Origin: an uncultured Tateyamaria sp.
GTDB taxonomy: Bacteria > Pseudomonadota > Alphaproteobacteria > Rhodobacterales > Rhodobacteraceae
Length of the DNA stretch: 64,000 nucleotides
Assembly: GCF_947503385.1 (NCBI RefSeq)
Contig: NZ_CANNDO010000003.1
Span: forward strand, 372,001-436,000
Reading direction: 5' to 3'
Part shown: positions 25,479-33,271 of the stretch, piece after piece
Layout: each line of letters begins with the position of its first letter
Numbering within the stretch: the stretch's first letter is position 1
Made by a program: the position numbers and the translations under genes
The notes under the pieces: model-generated
The model's database searches: none
Told to the model about the DNA's origin: nothing
The model's input: only the letters and a program-made list of their open reading frames with translations

Positions 25479-26517
25479 TCTCGATTCTGGACATATCTTC
25501 CTCACGACGATGGCCCCTATCAAACCGGGCGCTCCGGTTGACGATCCGCAAACCTCGCACGAACAACGGGTCCGGATTGCACTGGCCAAGTTTCCAACCG
25601 CCAACCAATCGCCCGCCACCGTAGACGACGCGTATAACAGCCCCTTTGCCCGCAACCTGCGCAACCATCTGGCGCGGATGTTTGTGTTGAACGACACCAT
25701 CTACAACGGTCGCATCACGCAAAATCCGCTGGTGGCGCAACTGCAAGGGAACAAGCAGATCGTACCGCAAGCGGTGGACCGCCTGAACGCACCCTATCTC
25801 GTGTTTTGTGCTGACGTGGACGCCATTGTGAATGACGGCGACCCACTGCCTGACACGCTCGGCGACAGTCAACAAAAGGCCGTTCGCGCCTCTTATGCCC
25901 GCACATTGTGGAACACGATGGAGGCAGAGTTGCGCGACGTCTATTCCAATTGCTACGGGTTTGAAGCCGTCAATTCGGCGGATGATTTCGCCAATTATCT
26001 CGACCGGTGCCACGTCGAAACGACGATGCCGTTCCACGACTACTACCTCGAACTGGAAAGCGCCGAGTTCCACAATCTGCCGGTCAAACCTTTGCTTTAT
26101 GGCGTGCTCGCCCCGCTGGCCTTTGGTGTGCTGACGCTGTTGTTGTGGCTGTTCGGGGTCAGCCATGTGCCGATCCTTGGCTGGGCCAGCCTGCCCACAT
26201 GGATCATCTCGCTGCTGCTGGGGGGGCTGCTGGCTTATCTGGCGATCCGCTTTGCCATCTCTAACGGAGAAAAACCGCTGGCCCCGGCCACGTATGACGA
26301 CCTGCCTTCTGTGCTGAAGGCGCTGTATATCCAGCAGAAATTCGCAGAGTTCTATATCAAGAACCAAGGTTTGCCGCCCGATGAATTGCACGCCGCCTTT
26401 GGCGCATTCACCCAAGAGCATGATCCGCAAAACCGACACCACAAGACACAAAAGCCGGGGGTCATTTCATCTGCTGATCCCGACAATGTCACAGTGAACG
26501 ACGCGAGCCCGACATGA
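25471..26517 (+). CDS. Membrane-anchored companion protein of DyP peroxidase, unknown function (348 aa)
   Basis: A 348-residue protein. Residues 109-117 (YLVFCADVD) and 157-165 (VYSNCYGFE) resemble the hydrophobic-FC-x-x-D/N pattern of the preceding 231-aa protein, suggesting the two share a domain. Two membrane helices at about 207-230 and 240-262 form a hairpin, with the N-terminal domain and the C-terminal tail on the same side. The tail is rich in His and Gln (HDPQNRHHKTQ). The start overlaps the preceding stop region and the stop overlaps the peroxidase start by ATGA. It could tether the peroxidase/P450 pair to the membrane. Confidence 0.72.
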   Translation: MPDLDSGHIFLTTMAPIKPGAPVDDPQTSHEQRVRIALAKFPTANQSPATVDDAYNSPFARNLRNHLARMFVLNDTIYNGRITQNPLVAQLQGNKQIVPQAVDRLNAPYLVFCADVDAIVNDGDPLPDTLGDSQQKAVRASYARTLWNTMEAELRDVYSNCYGFEAVNSADDFANYLDRCHVETTMPFHDYYLELESAEFHNLPVKPLLYGVLAPLAFGVLTLLLWLFGVSHVPILGWASLPTWIISLLLGGLLAYLAIRFAISNGEKPLAPATYDDLPSVLKALYIQQKFAEFYIKNQGLPPDELHAAFGAFTQEHDPQNRHHKTQKPGVISSADPDNVTVNDASPT

Positions 26518-28196
26518 CACGCAAACTGAACCTCAACGACATTCAGGGCAATGTCACACGCGCCTATGGCCGTTATTCGTTTCCCTTTGCCCGCTACATC
26601 TTTTTCCACATCAACGCGCCCGAAGGCGGACGCCATTTCATCAACAAGATCCGCCAAAAGGTGACAACAGCGGCGCGCTGGCCCGATCAGGAGTCGCGGC
26701 CAAAATGCACCACCAACATCGCGCTGACCTTTCCCGGTCTGCTGGCATTGCAACTGCCGGTGCGCACGCTTCAGGCTATGCCGGACGAATTTATCGAAGG
26801 GATGAAGCAGCGCGCCTTTATCCTCGGTGACCGCGACCAGACCGCCACCGAGGATGAGGCGATCCGCGATGATTGGGATCAGCATTGGGACCCCATCTGG
26901 CAAAAAAGCCGCAAGCCCGGCACGCTGGGGTTCGGCAAGGATGACGTGCATGTCCTTGTGACACTGAACGCCCAAAGCCAAAGCCAGGACGTCCAGATCA
27001 ACCCCCATGCTGAACTGGATGCGCGCACCCAGTGGGTGTTGGACGCCGCCAAGGAATGTGGCGTCACGCACGTGACCGGTGTTGGCAAGGACGGCGATCA
27101 ACCCTATCAGGATGCACGCGCCGTTTTCGACGAGGTGGACGGCGTGATGCGCCCAACTGCCAAGGAGCATTTCGGCTTCACCGACGGCATTGGCAATCCG
27201 GTATTCGAAGGGCAATTGCCGCTCGAGATCGAAGGCGACGCGGTCATTGGGCGTGGCAAGCTGATGGGCAACGGCTGGGAGCCTCTGGCCACGGGCGAAT
27301 TCATCCTTGGTCACCCAGACGAAAGCCAAGAGTTGCCGCCATTGGCCCGCCCGCCCGAATTCATGCGCAATGGCACATTCTTTGCCTTCCGCAAGCTGCA
27401 CGAAAATGTCGGCAGTTTCGATGCCGTCGTGAACGAAGAGGCAAAGCGTTACGCCACCGTCATGGACATCCCCGTCGACGAAGCGGTCGAGACGATCCGC
27501 GCAAAGATGTGCGGGCGTTGGTCAGACGGCGTGCCGCTGTCCAAGGTGCCGACCCATGCGGAATGGATCGCCTTTGGCGAGGAACACGGCTGGCGCGGTG
27601 ACGGCGTGAACCCGTTCGAAGGCTATGTGAAAAACCTCAAATACATCGCCTCGCCCGAGGCGCGTGATTTCCGCTATGCCGACGATATGGCAGGCCTGAA
27701 ATGCCCCGGTGGTGCGCATATGCGGCGCATGAACACCCGCGACTACCTTGATCCGCTGAACGAAAGCGGTGTGACCGACACAGGTCAGCAGCCCAAGAAC
27801 GCCAAGGCCACCAGTGCGCTGAACAAACGCCGGCGTATCCTGCGCCGGGGCCTGCCCTATGGCCCGCCAAACAACGCTCACAAGGATGACGACACTGAAC
27901 AGGGCGTGATCATGATTATCATGGGCGCAAGCCTGTTTCGGCAGTTCGAGTTCGTGCAGCAGCAGTGGATTCAATACGGGCTCGATTTTCATCAGGGCAA
28001 CAACACCTGCCCCCTGCTGGGCAGCCACCAAGAGCACAAGCGGTTTACGATCCCGTCCGATCCGTCAACCGGCAAGCCACCTTATGTGATGAGCAAGCTC
28101 AAGACATTCGTGGAGTGCCGCGGGGGTGATTATTTCTTTGTGCCGTCGATGACGTCCTTGCGCATGATGGCGATGGGGATCGTCGACCCGACCTGA
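26514..28196 (+). CDS. DyP-type heme peroxidase
   Basis: A 560-residue peroxidase of the dye-decolourising superfamily. The distal motif is FGFTDGIGNP with Asp224; the proximal heme ligand is His402 in GAHMRRMN; a conserved Arg pair lies in RRGLPYG (444-445). The opening NLNDIQGNV is typical of long DyP proteins. It is longer than bacterial classes A and B (about 300-450 aa) and closer to the larger C/D-like forms. There is no Tat signal, so it is probably cytoplasmic or membrane-associated through a partner. It would use peroxide or a lipid hydroperoxide to oxidise a substrate. Position before a P450 suggests linked reactions. Confidence 0.93.
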   Translation: MTRKLNLNDIQGNVTRAYGRYSFPFARYIFFHINAPEGGRHFINKIRQKVTTAARWPDQESRPKCTTNIALTFPGLLALQLPVRTLQAMPDEFIEGMKQRAFILGDRDQTATEDEAIRDDWDQHWDPIWQKSRKPGTLGFGKDDVHVLVTLNAQSQSQDVQINPHAELDARTQWVLDAAKECGVTHVTGVGKDGDQPYQDARAVFDEVDGVMRPTAKEHFGFTDGIGNPVFEGQLPLEIEGDAVIGRGKLMGNGWEPLATGEFILGHPDESQELPPLARPPEFMRNGTFFAFRKLHENVGSFDAVVNEEAKRYATVMDIPVDEAVETIRAKMCGRWSDGVPLSKVPTHAEWIAFGEEHGWRGDGVNPFEGYVKNLKYIASPEARDFRYADDMAGLKCPGGAHMRRMNTRDYLDPLNESGVTDTGQQPKNAKATSALNKRRRILRRGLPYGPPNNAHKDDDTEQGVIMIIMGASLFRQFEFVQQQWIQYGLDFHQGNNTCPLLGSHQEHKRFTIPSDPSTGKPPYVMSKLKTFVECRGGDYFFVPSMTSLRMMAMGIVDPT

Positions 28197-28214
28197 CCGG
28201 AAACGAGGCGTTCC

Positions 28215-29558
28215 ATGATCACTGCAATTCTCAACATCTTTGTCGCGATCTATCAACGGCTTGCGGTTTGGGTGGAGGCGCTGTTGGCACTTGGCTATCT
28301 GATATTTGGTGGCATTGGTGCGCTGGTCTCTGGCGGGATCGCGCCCTTTTTTCTCAGGGCGAACACCCAGCGCCGCGCCTTTGCCCTTCTGCGTGGGTTT
28401 TGGCCAAACCTGTCGCTGAACCGGGTGGTGATGAAATGCTATGACAACACCGGCACCGCCGTCGTGACGCGGCGTGCGGACGTCATTGAGGTGCTCAATC
28501 GCAACGCGGATTTTGAAGTGGTCTACGGCCCGCGGATGCGGCAGTTGACCGAAGGCGATAACTTCTTTCTCGGGATGCAGCCGGGGTGGGACTACACCCG
28601 TGACACGTCTGCCATGCGGCTGGCAGCGCGCATGACGGATGTCGCCGAAATCGTGCAGCCGCGCGCAGAAACGCTTGCCGATCAGATCGTGGCAGGATGC
28701 GGCGGCAAGATCGACATCGTGCCGACCCTGACCCTCGAAGTGCCGTGGGACATGACCGACACGTATTTCGGCTGCGGCGCCACGCGCGAACAGATGCAGC
28801 AATGGACCACGACCCTGTTCTGGTATCTGTTTCAGGACCTCGGCGCCGATCCGGAAAAGGACGCCATCGCGCTGGGACAGGCTGCGGAACTGCGCGACTA
28901 TCTCGATGCCCATATCGCGCAGCGCAAAGCAAACCCGACAGACGCGCCTGACATTCTGAACCGCTGCCTCGCGCTGCAATCCTCCGACACGCCGGGGATG
29001 AGCGACCTTGGCATCCGCAACAACATCCTTGGCCTGCTGATCGGGGCCATCCCCACGATCTCCAAGGCCAGCTGTCTGGCGCTGGACGAGTTGCTGAACC
29101 GCCCCGATGCGCTGGCTTCGGCCCAAAGGGCAGCACGCGCAGACGATGACGACCTGCTCGCGCAGCACTGTTGGGAAGCGCTCAGGTTCAACCCGTTCAA
29201 CCCGGTGATCTATCGCCGCGCAACCCACAACACCGAGGTCGCCACATCCACCCTGCGCCGGGTCAAGATTGCCAAGGGTCAAATTGTCTTTGCAGCCAAT
29301 TTTTCGGCCTGTTTCGACCGTTTCGACATCCCCGACCCCAACACATTCCGCACCGACCGGGCGTGGGAGACCTACATGATCTGGGGCTACGGGATGCACA
29401 ATTGCTTTGGCGACATGATCAACAGGGCCGTAATTCCGGCGATCCTCAAACCGTTGCTGAAACAGAAGAACCTGCGCCGGGCGCCGGGGTCCGCAGGGCA
29501 GATCAGCACCGGCACCCTCGGGTTTCCCGATCACTTTCACCTCGAATTCGACGCCTGA
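28215..29558 (+). CDS. Cytochrome P450, membrane-anchored
   Basis: A 447-residue P450. The heme loop WGYGMHNCFGD has the thiolate ligand Cys397; the K-helix EALR supplies ExxR. The I-helix reads GAIPTISKA, so the usual acid-alcohol pair that delivers protons for O2 activation is replaced by Pro-Thr. Residues about 1-50 are two hydrophobic stretches (AILNIFVAIYQRL and LALGYLIFGGIGALVSGGI), unusual for a bacterial P450. No ferredoxin or reductase gene is adjacent. The missing acid and missing redox partner together suggest a peroxygenase-like or hydroperoxide-rearranging enzyme fed by the DyP peroxidase, which is inference. Confidence 0.93.
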   Translation: MITAILNIFVAIYQRLAVWVEALLALGYLIFGGIGALVSGGIAPFFLRANTQRRAFALLRGFWPNLSLNRVVMKCYDNTGTAVVTRRADVIEVLNRNADFEVVYGPRMRQLTEGDNFFLGMQPGWDYTRDTSAMRLAARMTDVAEIVQPRAETLADQIVAGCGGKIDIVPTLTLEVPWDMTDTYFGCGATREQMQQWTTTLFWYLFQDLGADPEKDAIALGQAAELRDYLDAHIAQRKANPTDAPDILNRCLALQSSDTPGMSDLGIRNNILGLLIGAIPTISKASCLALDELLNRPDALASAQRAARADDDDLLAQHCWEALRFNPFNPVIYRRATHNTEVATSTLRRVKIAKGQIVFAANFSACFDRFDIPDPNTFRTDRAWETYMIWGYGMHNCFGDMINRAVIPAILKPLLKQKNLRRAPGSAGQISTGTLGFPDHFHLEFDA

Positions 29559-29569
29559 AGGAGACAACA

Positions 29570-30352
29570 ATCGCAAACGATCCCCTCCTCATCACGCTGC
29601 TGCCATCCTCCGGTGTCGATTTGAGCCGCTGGTTGATGGCCCATTACGGCATACGCTACACAGAACGGCCCCACGCGCCGATTTTCCACGTGCTGGCGCT
29701 CAAAAGTTGGGGCGAAGGCAAGGATGACTACCCGCTTCTCGTACACGCGGATCGCAAGACCAAGACGGTGGGTTGCCGCAAAATCGCTGAGCTCTATGAC
29801 CCCGACGCGCCTGCGGACAAACGGTTGCTGCCGGATGACGCGGATAAGGCGAAACAGGTCGATGACATTGTGCAGGACGCCTATTGGACGCTGGGTGGCG
29901 ACGTCGTGAATTGGTCCTACTGGAACTTCCTCCAATACAAATGGGTGGTCTGGCCTTCGCTCACGACCAAGGTGCCGTGGTATGAACGGCTCACCTGTCT
30001 GCTTGCGTTCGGTGTGATCCGAACGCTGATGTACAAGGGTCTGAAGCTGGACCAGAGCGTCGCGGACACCTCACTCAAGGATATCCACGCAGGCTGGGAC
30101 CGTTTTGACGCAATGCTCAGTGATGGGCGCAGCTATCTGGTGGGTGATCGGTTGAGCTATGCCGATCTGGCTGTGGCGGCGGCGTTGGGGCCGATGATCC
30201 TCGCGCAGGGCTATCACGGCATGTTGCCAAACCAAGCCCGGTGCCCGGTGTTCATGCAGGACATCTACAAAACGCTGCGCCAGCGCCCCACCGGTCAATT
30301 CATCCAGCGCATCTATGACCAGCACCGCCCGGCGCAATTGCTGTGTGTGTAG
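29570..30352 (+). CDS. Glutathione S-transferase-like protein with apparent ATC start
   Basis: A 260-residue protein with a thioredoxin-like N-terminal half (LLITLLPSSGVDLSRWLM) and a helical C-terminal half ending with YLVGDRLSYADLAVAAALG, the usual GST-C pattern. AAGGAG (29558-29563) lies 6 nt before codon ATC at 29570, and the peptide then reads ANDPLLITL. No ATG, GTG or TTG lies in frame near this ribosome site; the first ATG (29636) would remove the first beta strand and helix. The start is therefore ATC, or a mutated or misread ATG. The gene ends the peroxidase-P450 set, converging on the creatininase gene 9 bp away. It may conjugate or isomerise an oxidised product. Confidence 0.75.
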   Translation: MANDPLLITLLPSSGVDLSRWLMAHYGIRYTERPHAPIFHVLALKSWGEGKDDYPLLVHADRKTKTVGCRKIAELYDPDAPADKRLLPDDADKAKQVDDIVQDAYWTLGGDVVNWSYWNFLQYKWVVWPSLTTKVPWYERLTCLLAFGVIRTLMYKGLKLDQSVADTSLKDIHAGWDRFDAMLSDGRSYLVGDRLSYADLAVAAALGPMILAQGYHGMLPNQARCPVFMQDIYKTLRQRPTGQFIQRIYDQHRPAQLLCV

Positions 30353-30361
30353 GCAACCCGG

Positions 30362-31150
30362 TCAAAAGGGTCGGGCCGTGCGCGCAACGGGCACCGGCAT
30401 CCGCACCATTTTCTGCGCCAGCGCGATAAAACCCTGCGCCTGATGCTGCGCCAGCGCGTGTCCCTTTTCAGCGCTGGCCAGATGCGCCTCGCCCACCACA
30501 CCGCTGTCCGACAGATCGGCCGCACACCAGCCATAAGAGATCGGGCCGATGGGCGAGATTTCAGTGGTCTCTGCCGTTGACCGAAAATCGCGGGCGGCAG
30601 CCATGTCCACTGTCTCGGGCCGAAAGGCCAGCATCAGTGATGTTTCGCTGTCCCCGCCATGAATGCCGTAAGTGTTTTCCTGCGCACTGAACAACCCCTC
30701 GGGCGCGCCGAAGGACCCCCACTGCGTCTTCACGGCCAGCATTCCGGCCTGCACGCGCAATTCGCGCGACAGGATCGAAATCAGGTCGAGATTGCCGCCA
30801 TGGGAATTTACGATCATCAGCTTTTTCAGGCCAGCGCGGGCCACCGACAGGCCAATCTCGGTCCAGGCGCGCAAGGCCGTCTCGGCGCCAAGCGTGCACG
30901 TGCCCGCCGCCCAGAGATGTTCATTTGACTTGCCCACCGCCTGAACGGGCAGGATCAGCAGGTCAAGGTCATCCGGGCAAACGCCGCGCACCGCGTCCAG
31001 CATCCCTTGGGCGATCAGGGTGTCCGTGCCCACGGGCAGATGCGGTCCGTGCTGTTCAATGGCCGCTGTCGGCAGCACCGCGATCGTGCGGTCGGGGTCA
31101 AGCCCCTCGAAATCCGGCATCTTGAGATCAGCCCAATCACGCGCAGTCAT
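30362..31150 (-). CDS. Creatininase-family amidohydrolase
   Basis: A 262-residue protein with the metal-site motifs of the creatininase family: EQHGPHLPVGTDT (Glu, His, Asp ligands), VNSHGGN, and IHGGDSETS. Members include creatinine amidohydrolase and ring- or formamide-opening hydrolases of unrelated pathways, so the name does not fix the substrate. It is the last gene of an eight-overlap operon that starts with a NitT/TauT-type importer. Its start overlaps the oxygenase stop by ATGA. A role in hydrolysing an amide or lactam intermediate fits the context. Confidence 0.88.
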   Translation of the reverse strand: MTARDWADLKMPDFEGLDPDRTIAVLPTAAIEQHGPHLPVGTDTLIAQGMLDAVRGVCPDDLDLLILPVQAVGKSNEHLWAAGTCTLGAETALRAWTEIGLSVARAGLKKLMIVNSHGGNLDLISILSRELRVQAGMLAVKTQWGSFGAPEGLFSAQENTYGIHGGDSETSLMLAFRPETVDMAAARDFRSTAETTEISPIGPISYGWCAADLSDSGVVGEAHLASAEKGHALAQHQAQGFIALAQKMVRMPVPVARTARPF

Positions 31151-32067
31151 GTGGTGTCCTTTGGTGCATAGGTCGCCGCGAGCCGCGAGGCGAGGTAATC
31201 GGCGGCGCGGATCGGCGGATACTTGGCCGGACCGGTGCCCGGCAGCGCCTCGACCAGCGCATCGGGGTCGGCCTCGCAGAAAAAGGCGACGGACCGACGC
31301 TGGCGCTTGGGTGGCAACACGCGGTGCGGGGTCGAGACGTAGATGTCATTCGTCCAGCGCATCAGGCAATCGCCGATATTGACCACGTAGGCCCCCGGCA
31401 CCTGTGGCACATCTGTCCAGTCTCCGGCGCGCGGGCGCACCTGCAATCCCGGTTCGCCATCCGTCATCAACAGCGTGATTGCGCCGTAATCCGTATGCGC
31501 CCCGGCCCCGATTTCATTCCCGGCTCCGGTGGCGGGCGGGTAGTGCAACAGGCGCATAGCAGACAAAGGCTCGGTGAACAGCGGGGCAAAGTGATCGGCT
31601 GACAGACCCAAATCCTCGGCCATGACGCTCAGTAAGGCCGAGGCCTGCACCTGACACGCGTTGTAATAGGCCAGCATCGTGTCCGCAAAGCCGGGAATGT
31701 CCGGCCATCGGTTCACGCCGCGAAACGGTGCGTTGGCCATCACCCGCGGATCGTCCGGCGCAAGATCGTAACCGATATTGAACGTCTCTTTGGTGTCGAC
31801 CTCGGGGCGCGTCTCGTCCAGAGACTCGTCCCCCGGCTTGGCCCAACCGCGAAAATGCGGGGTGTCGAGGATCGACAGCTTGGCTTTTTCGGCGCGGGGC
31901 TGGCCGAAAAATGCATCGGCCAGCCGAAACACGTCATCCCGCAAAGTCTCGGGCACTTGCGCGTTGACGAGCAGAAAGAACCCCGTGTCCCGCACCGCAC
32001 GCCCCAGATCGGCGGTAAAGCCTGCGCGGTCACCTTGCGCCTGCGTCCAGTCGAGCACGGGGATCAT
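31147..32067 (-). CDS. 2-oxoglutarate/Fe(II)-dependent oxygenase, isopenicillin N synthase-like
   Basis: A 306-residue enzyme of the IPNS/DIOX family. The iron site is HTDYGAIT (His, Asp) and the distal His in STPHRVLPP; the co-substrate Arg-x-Ser is in RRSVAFF. The N-terminal domain has the usual VRDTGFFLLVN and fold. It would hydroxylate or desaturate a small molecule with O2 and 2-oxoglutarate. Both ends overlap neighbours by 4 bp. The substrate is unknown; neighbours point to a nitrogen-containing compound. Confidence 0.9.
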   Translation of the reverse strand: MIPVLDWTQAQGDRAGFTADLGRAVRDTGFFLLVNAQVPETLRDDVFRLADAFFGQPRAEKAKLSILDTPHFRGWAKPGDESLDETRPEVDTKETFNIGYDLAPDDPRVMANAPFRGVNRWPDIPGFADTMLAYYNACQVQASALLSVMAEDLGLSADHFAPLFTEPLSAMRLLHYPPATGAGNEIGAGAHTDYGAITLLMTDGEPGLQVRPRAGDWTDVPQVPGAYVVNIGDCLMRWTNDIYVSTPHRVLPPKRQRRSVAFFCEADPDALVEALPGTGPAKYPPIRAADYLASRLAATYAPKDTT

Positions 32068-32660
32068 GCGGTCAGCCTCTCCATCTTTGCGGCCACCTGT
32101 CTGAGATACCGTGCACGCGTGTCATCTGTCGAGCTGTCCATCAGGTAATGCGCGGCAAAGACGGTCCTGCACCGTTTTGCACAAATGGCCCGCACGCCGC
32201 GCGTCAGCATCTTGCGCCCCGGCGACCCGACAAGTGTCGTCAGCCACCAAGACGCCCCGCAGGTCGTAAAGACGCCCAGCCGTTTGATATGCGTCAGGCC
32301 GGGACGAATATTGTCGCCCTCGCCTTTGGGCATGATAAACGCCACACCCGGCAGCAGCACCCGGTCGAGCCACCCCTTGAGCATGGCAGGCAACCCGTAC
32401 CACCACGTCGGATAGACAAAGATCAGCACATCCGCCCACTGCACATCCTTCACATCCTGCGCGACGGGTTCGGCATTGCAGCTTTCGTCAAGATAGCAGT
32501 CCAACTCATGTTCGGTGAGCACCGGCATGAAGTTGGACCGGTACAGGTCGCGCATCCGGTACTCGACCCCGGCCTTGTCCAGATGTCCAATCACCGTCTC
32601 CAGCACGGCTGCGTTGAAGCTGTCCTTTTTCGGGTGACAAAAGATGATGAGCGCGCGCAT
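32064..32660 (-). CDS. Flavodoxin-fold NAD(P)H dehydrogenase (quinone)-like protein, first copy
   Basis: A 198-residue protein starting at 32660. ALIIFCHPKKDSFNAAVL is the FMN phosphate loop, and FVYPTWWYGLPAMLKGWLDRVLLPG is the diagnostic active-site stretch of the NQO/MdaB/azoreductase-like family. It probably transfers two electrons from NAD(P)H to a quinone, nitro or flavin-linked acceptor in the cytoplasm. The next gene encodes a paralogue. The in-frame upstream extension runs back into that paralogue and is not used. Its 3' end overlaps the oxygenase gene by 4 bp. Confidence 0.88.
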   Translation of the reverse strand: MRALIIFCHPKKDSFNAAVLETVIGHLDKAGVEYRMRDLYRSNFMPVLTEHELDCYLDESCNAEPVAQDVKDVQWADVLIFVYPTWWYGLPAMLKGWLDRVLLPGVAFIMPKGEGDNIRPGLTHIKRLGVFTTCGASWWLTTLVGSPGRKMLTRGVRAICAKRCRTVFAAHYLMDSSTDDTRARYLRQVAAKMERLTA

Positions 32661-33271
32661 CAGAACGTCCTTAACTGGTCTCCGACATAGGTCAGGAATT
32701 GGCGACGTCTTGCGTCGCTGGCCCGGTTCATATCGTAAAGGGCAAGGTATTTGGTCGTACGTGGGCGGCACACATGCCACACTGCGCGCGTCACACATTT
32801 GCGGGGCGGGTCGCCACACAGCATTGCGCGCATTCGGGTGCCGCCATAGGTGGTGACCGCCGCCAGCCGCCGTATGCGCGTCAGGTTCGGGACGACCTTG
32901 CCATCGTCCAGTTTGAAGGACACGCCGGGCAGAAACACCCTGTCGAGAAAGCCCTTGAGCATTGCCGGGTAGCCAAAATTCCAGACCGGGAACACCATCA
33001 CCAGCGCATCTGCCGCTTGCAAACGGTCCACGTAATCCTTGACCGGGGTGATATTGTCCGGCGCATCGTGATAGCCGCGCCGTTCGGCCTCGGTCATGAC
33101 CGGATTGAACCCCTCGGCATAGAGGTCGCAGTCGTCGACACTCCAGCCCCGCGCCTCAAGCGTCTTGACCGTTTCAGCGTGCAGGGCCTGATTGAAACTG
33201 TCGGGCACCGGGTGCGCCGCAAGCACAAGCGCGTGCTGCGGCTCCGCCGGGACCGTTGGCGCTTGGGTCAT
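32660..33271 (-). CDS. Flavodoxin-fold NAD(P)H dehydrogenase (quinone)-like protein, second copy
   Basis: A 203-residue paralogue of the following gene, with ALVLAAHPVPDSFNQAL at the FMN loop and FPVWNFGYPAMLKGFLDRVFLPG in the active site. Conserved order but only moderate identity suggests an old duplication. The two could form a heterodimer, since family members are dimers with the active site at the interface. The start at 33271 overlaps the FAD-linked oxidase stop by ATGA, and its stop shares one base with the next start. Confidence 0.88.
   Translation of the reverse strand: MTQAPTVPAEPQHALVLAAHPVPDSFNQALHAETVKTLEARGWSVDDCDLYAEGFNPVMTEAERRGYHDAPDNITPVKDYVDRLQAADALVMVFPVWNFGYPAMLKGFLDRVFLPGVSFKLDDGKVVPNLTRIRRLAAVTTYGGTRMRAMLCGDPPRKCVTRAVWHVCRPRTTKYLALYDMNRASDARRRQFLTYVGDQLRTF

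Noticed and set aside
28065-29576. A 503-codon open frame on the minus strand opposite the P450 gene, and similar long antisense frames at 2844-4031, 9046-10248 and 12815-13810
   Set aside because: Their translations are His/Arg/Gln-rich without family motifs, as expected for the third-position bias of high-G+C genes read in reverse. The sense frames carry clear catalytic motifs.
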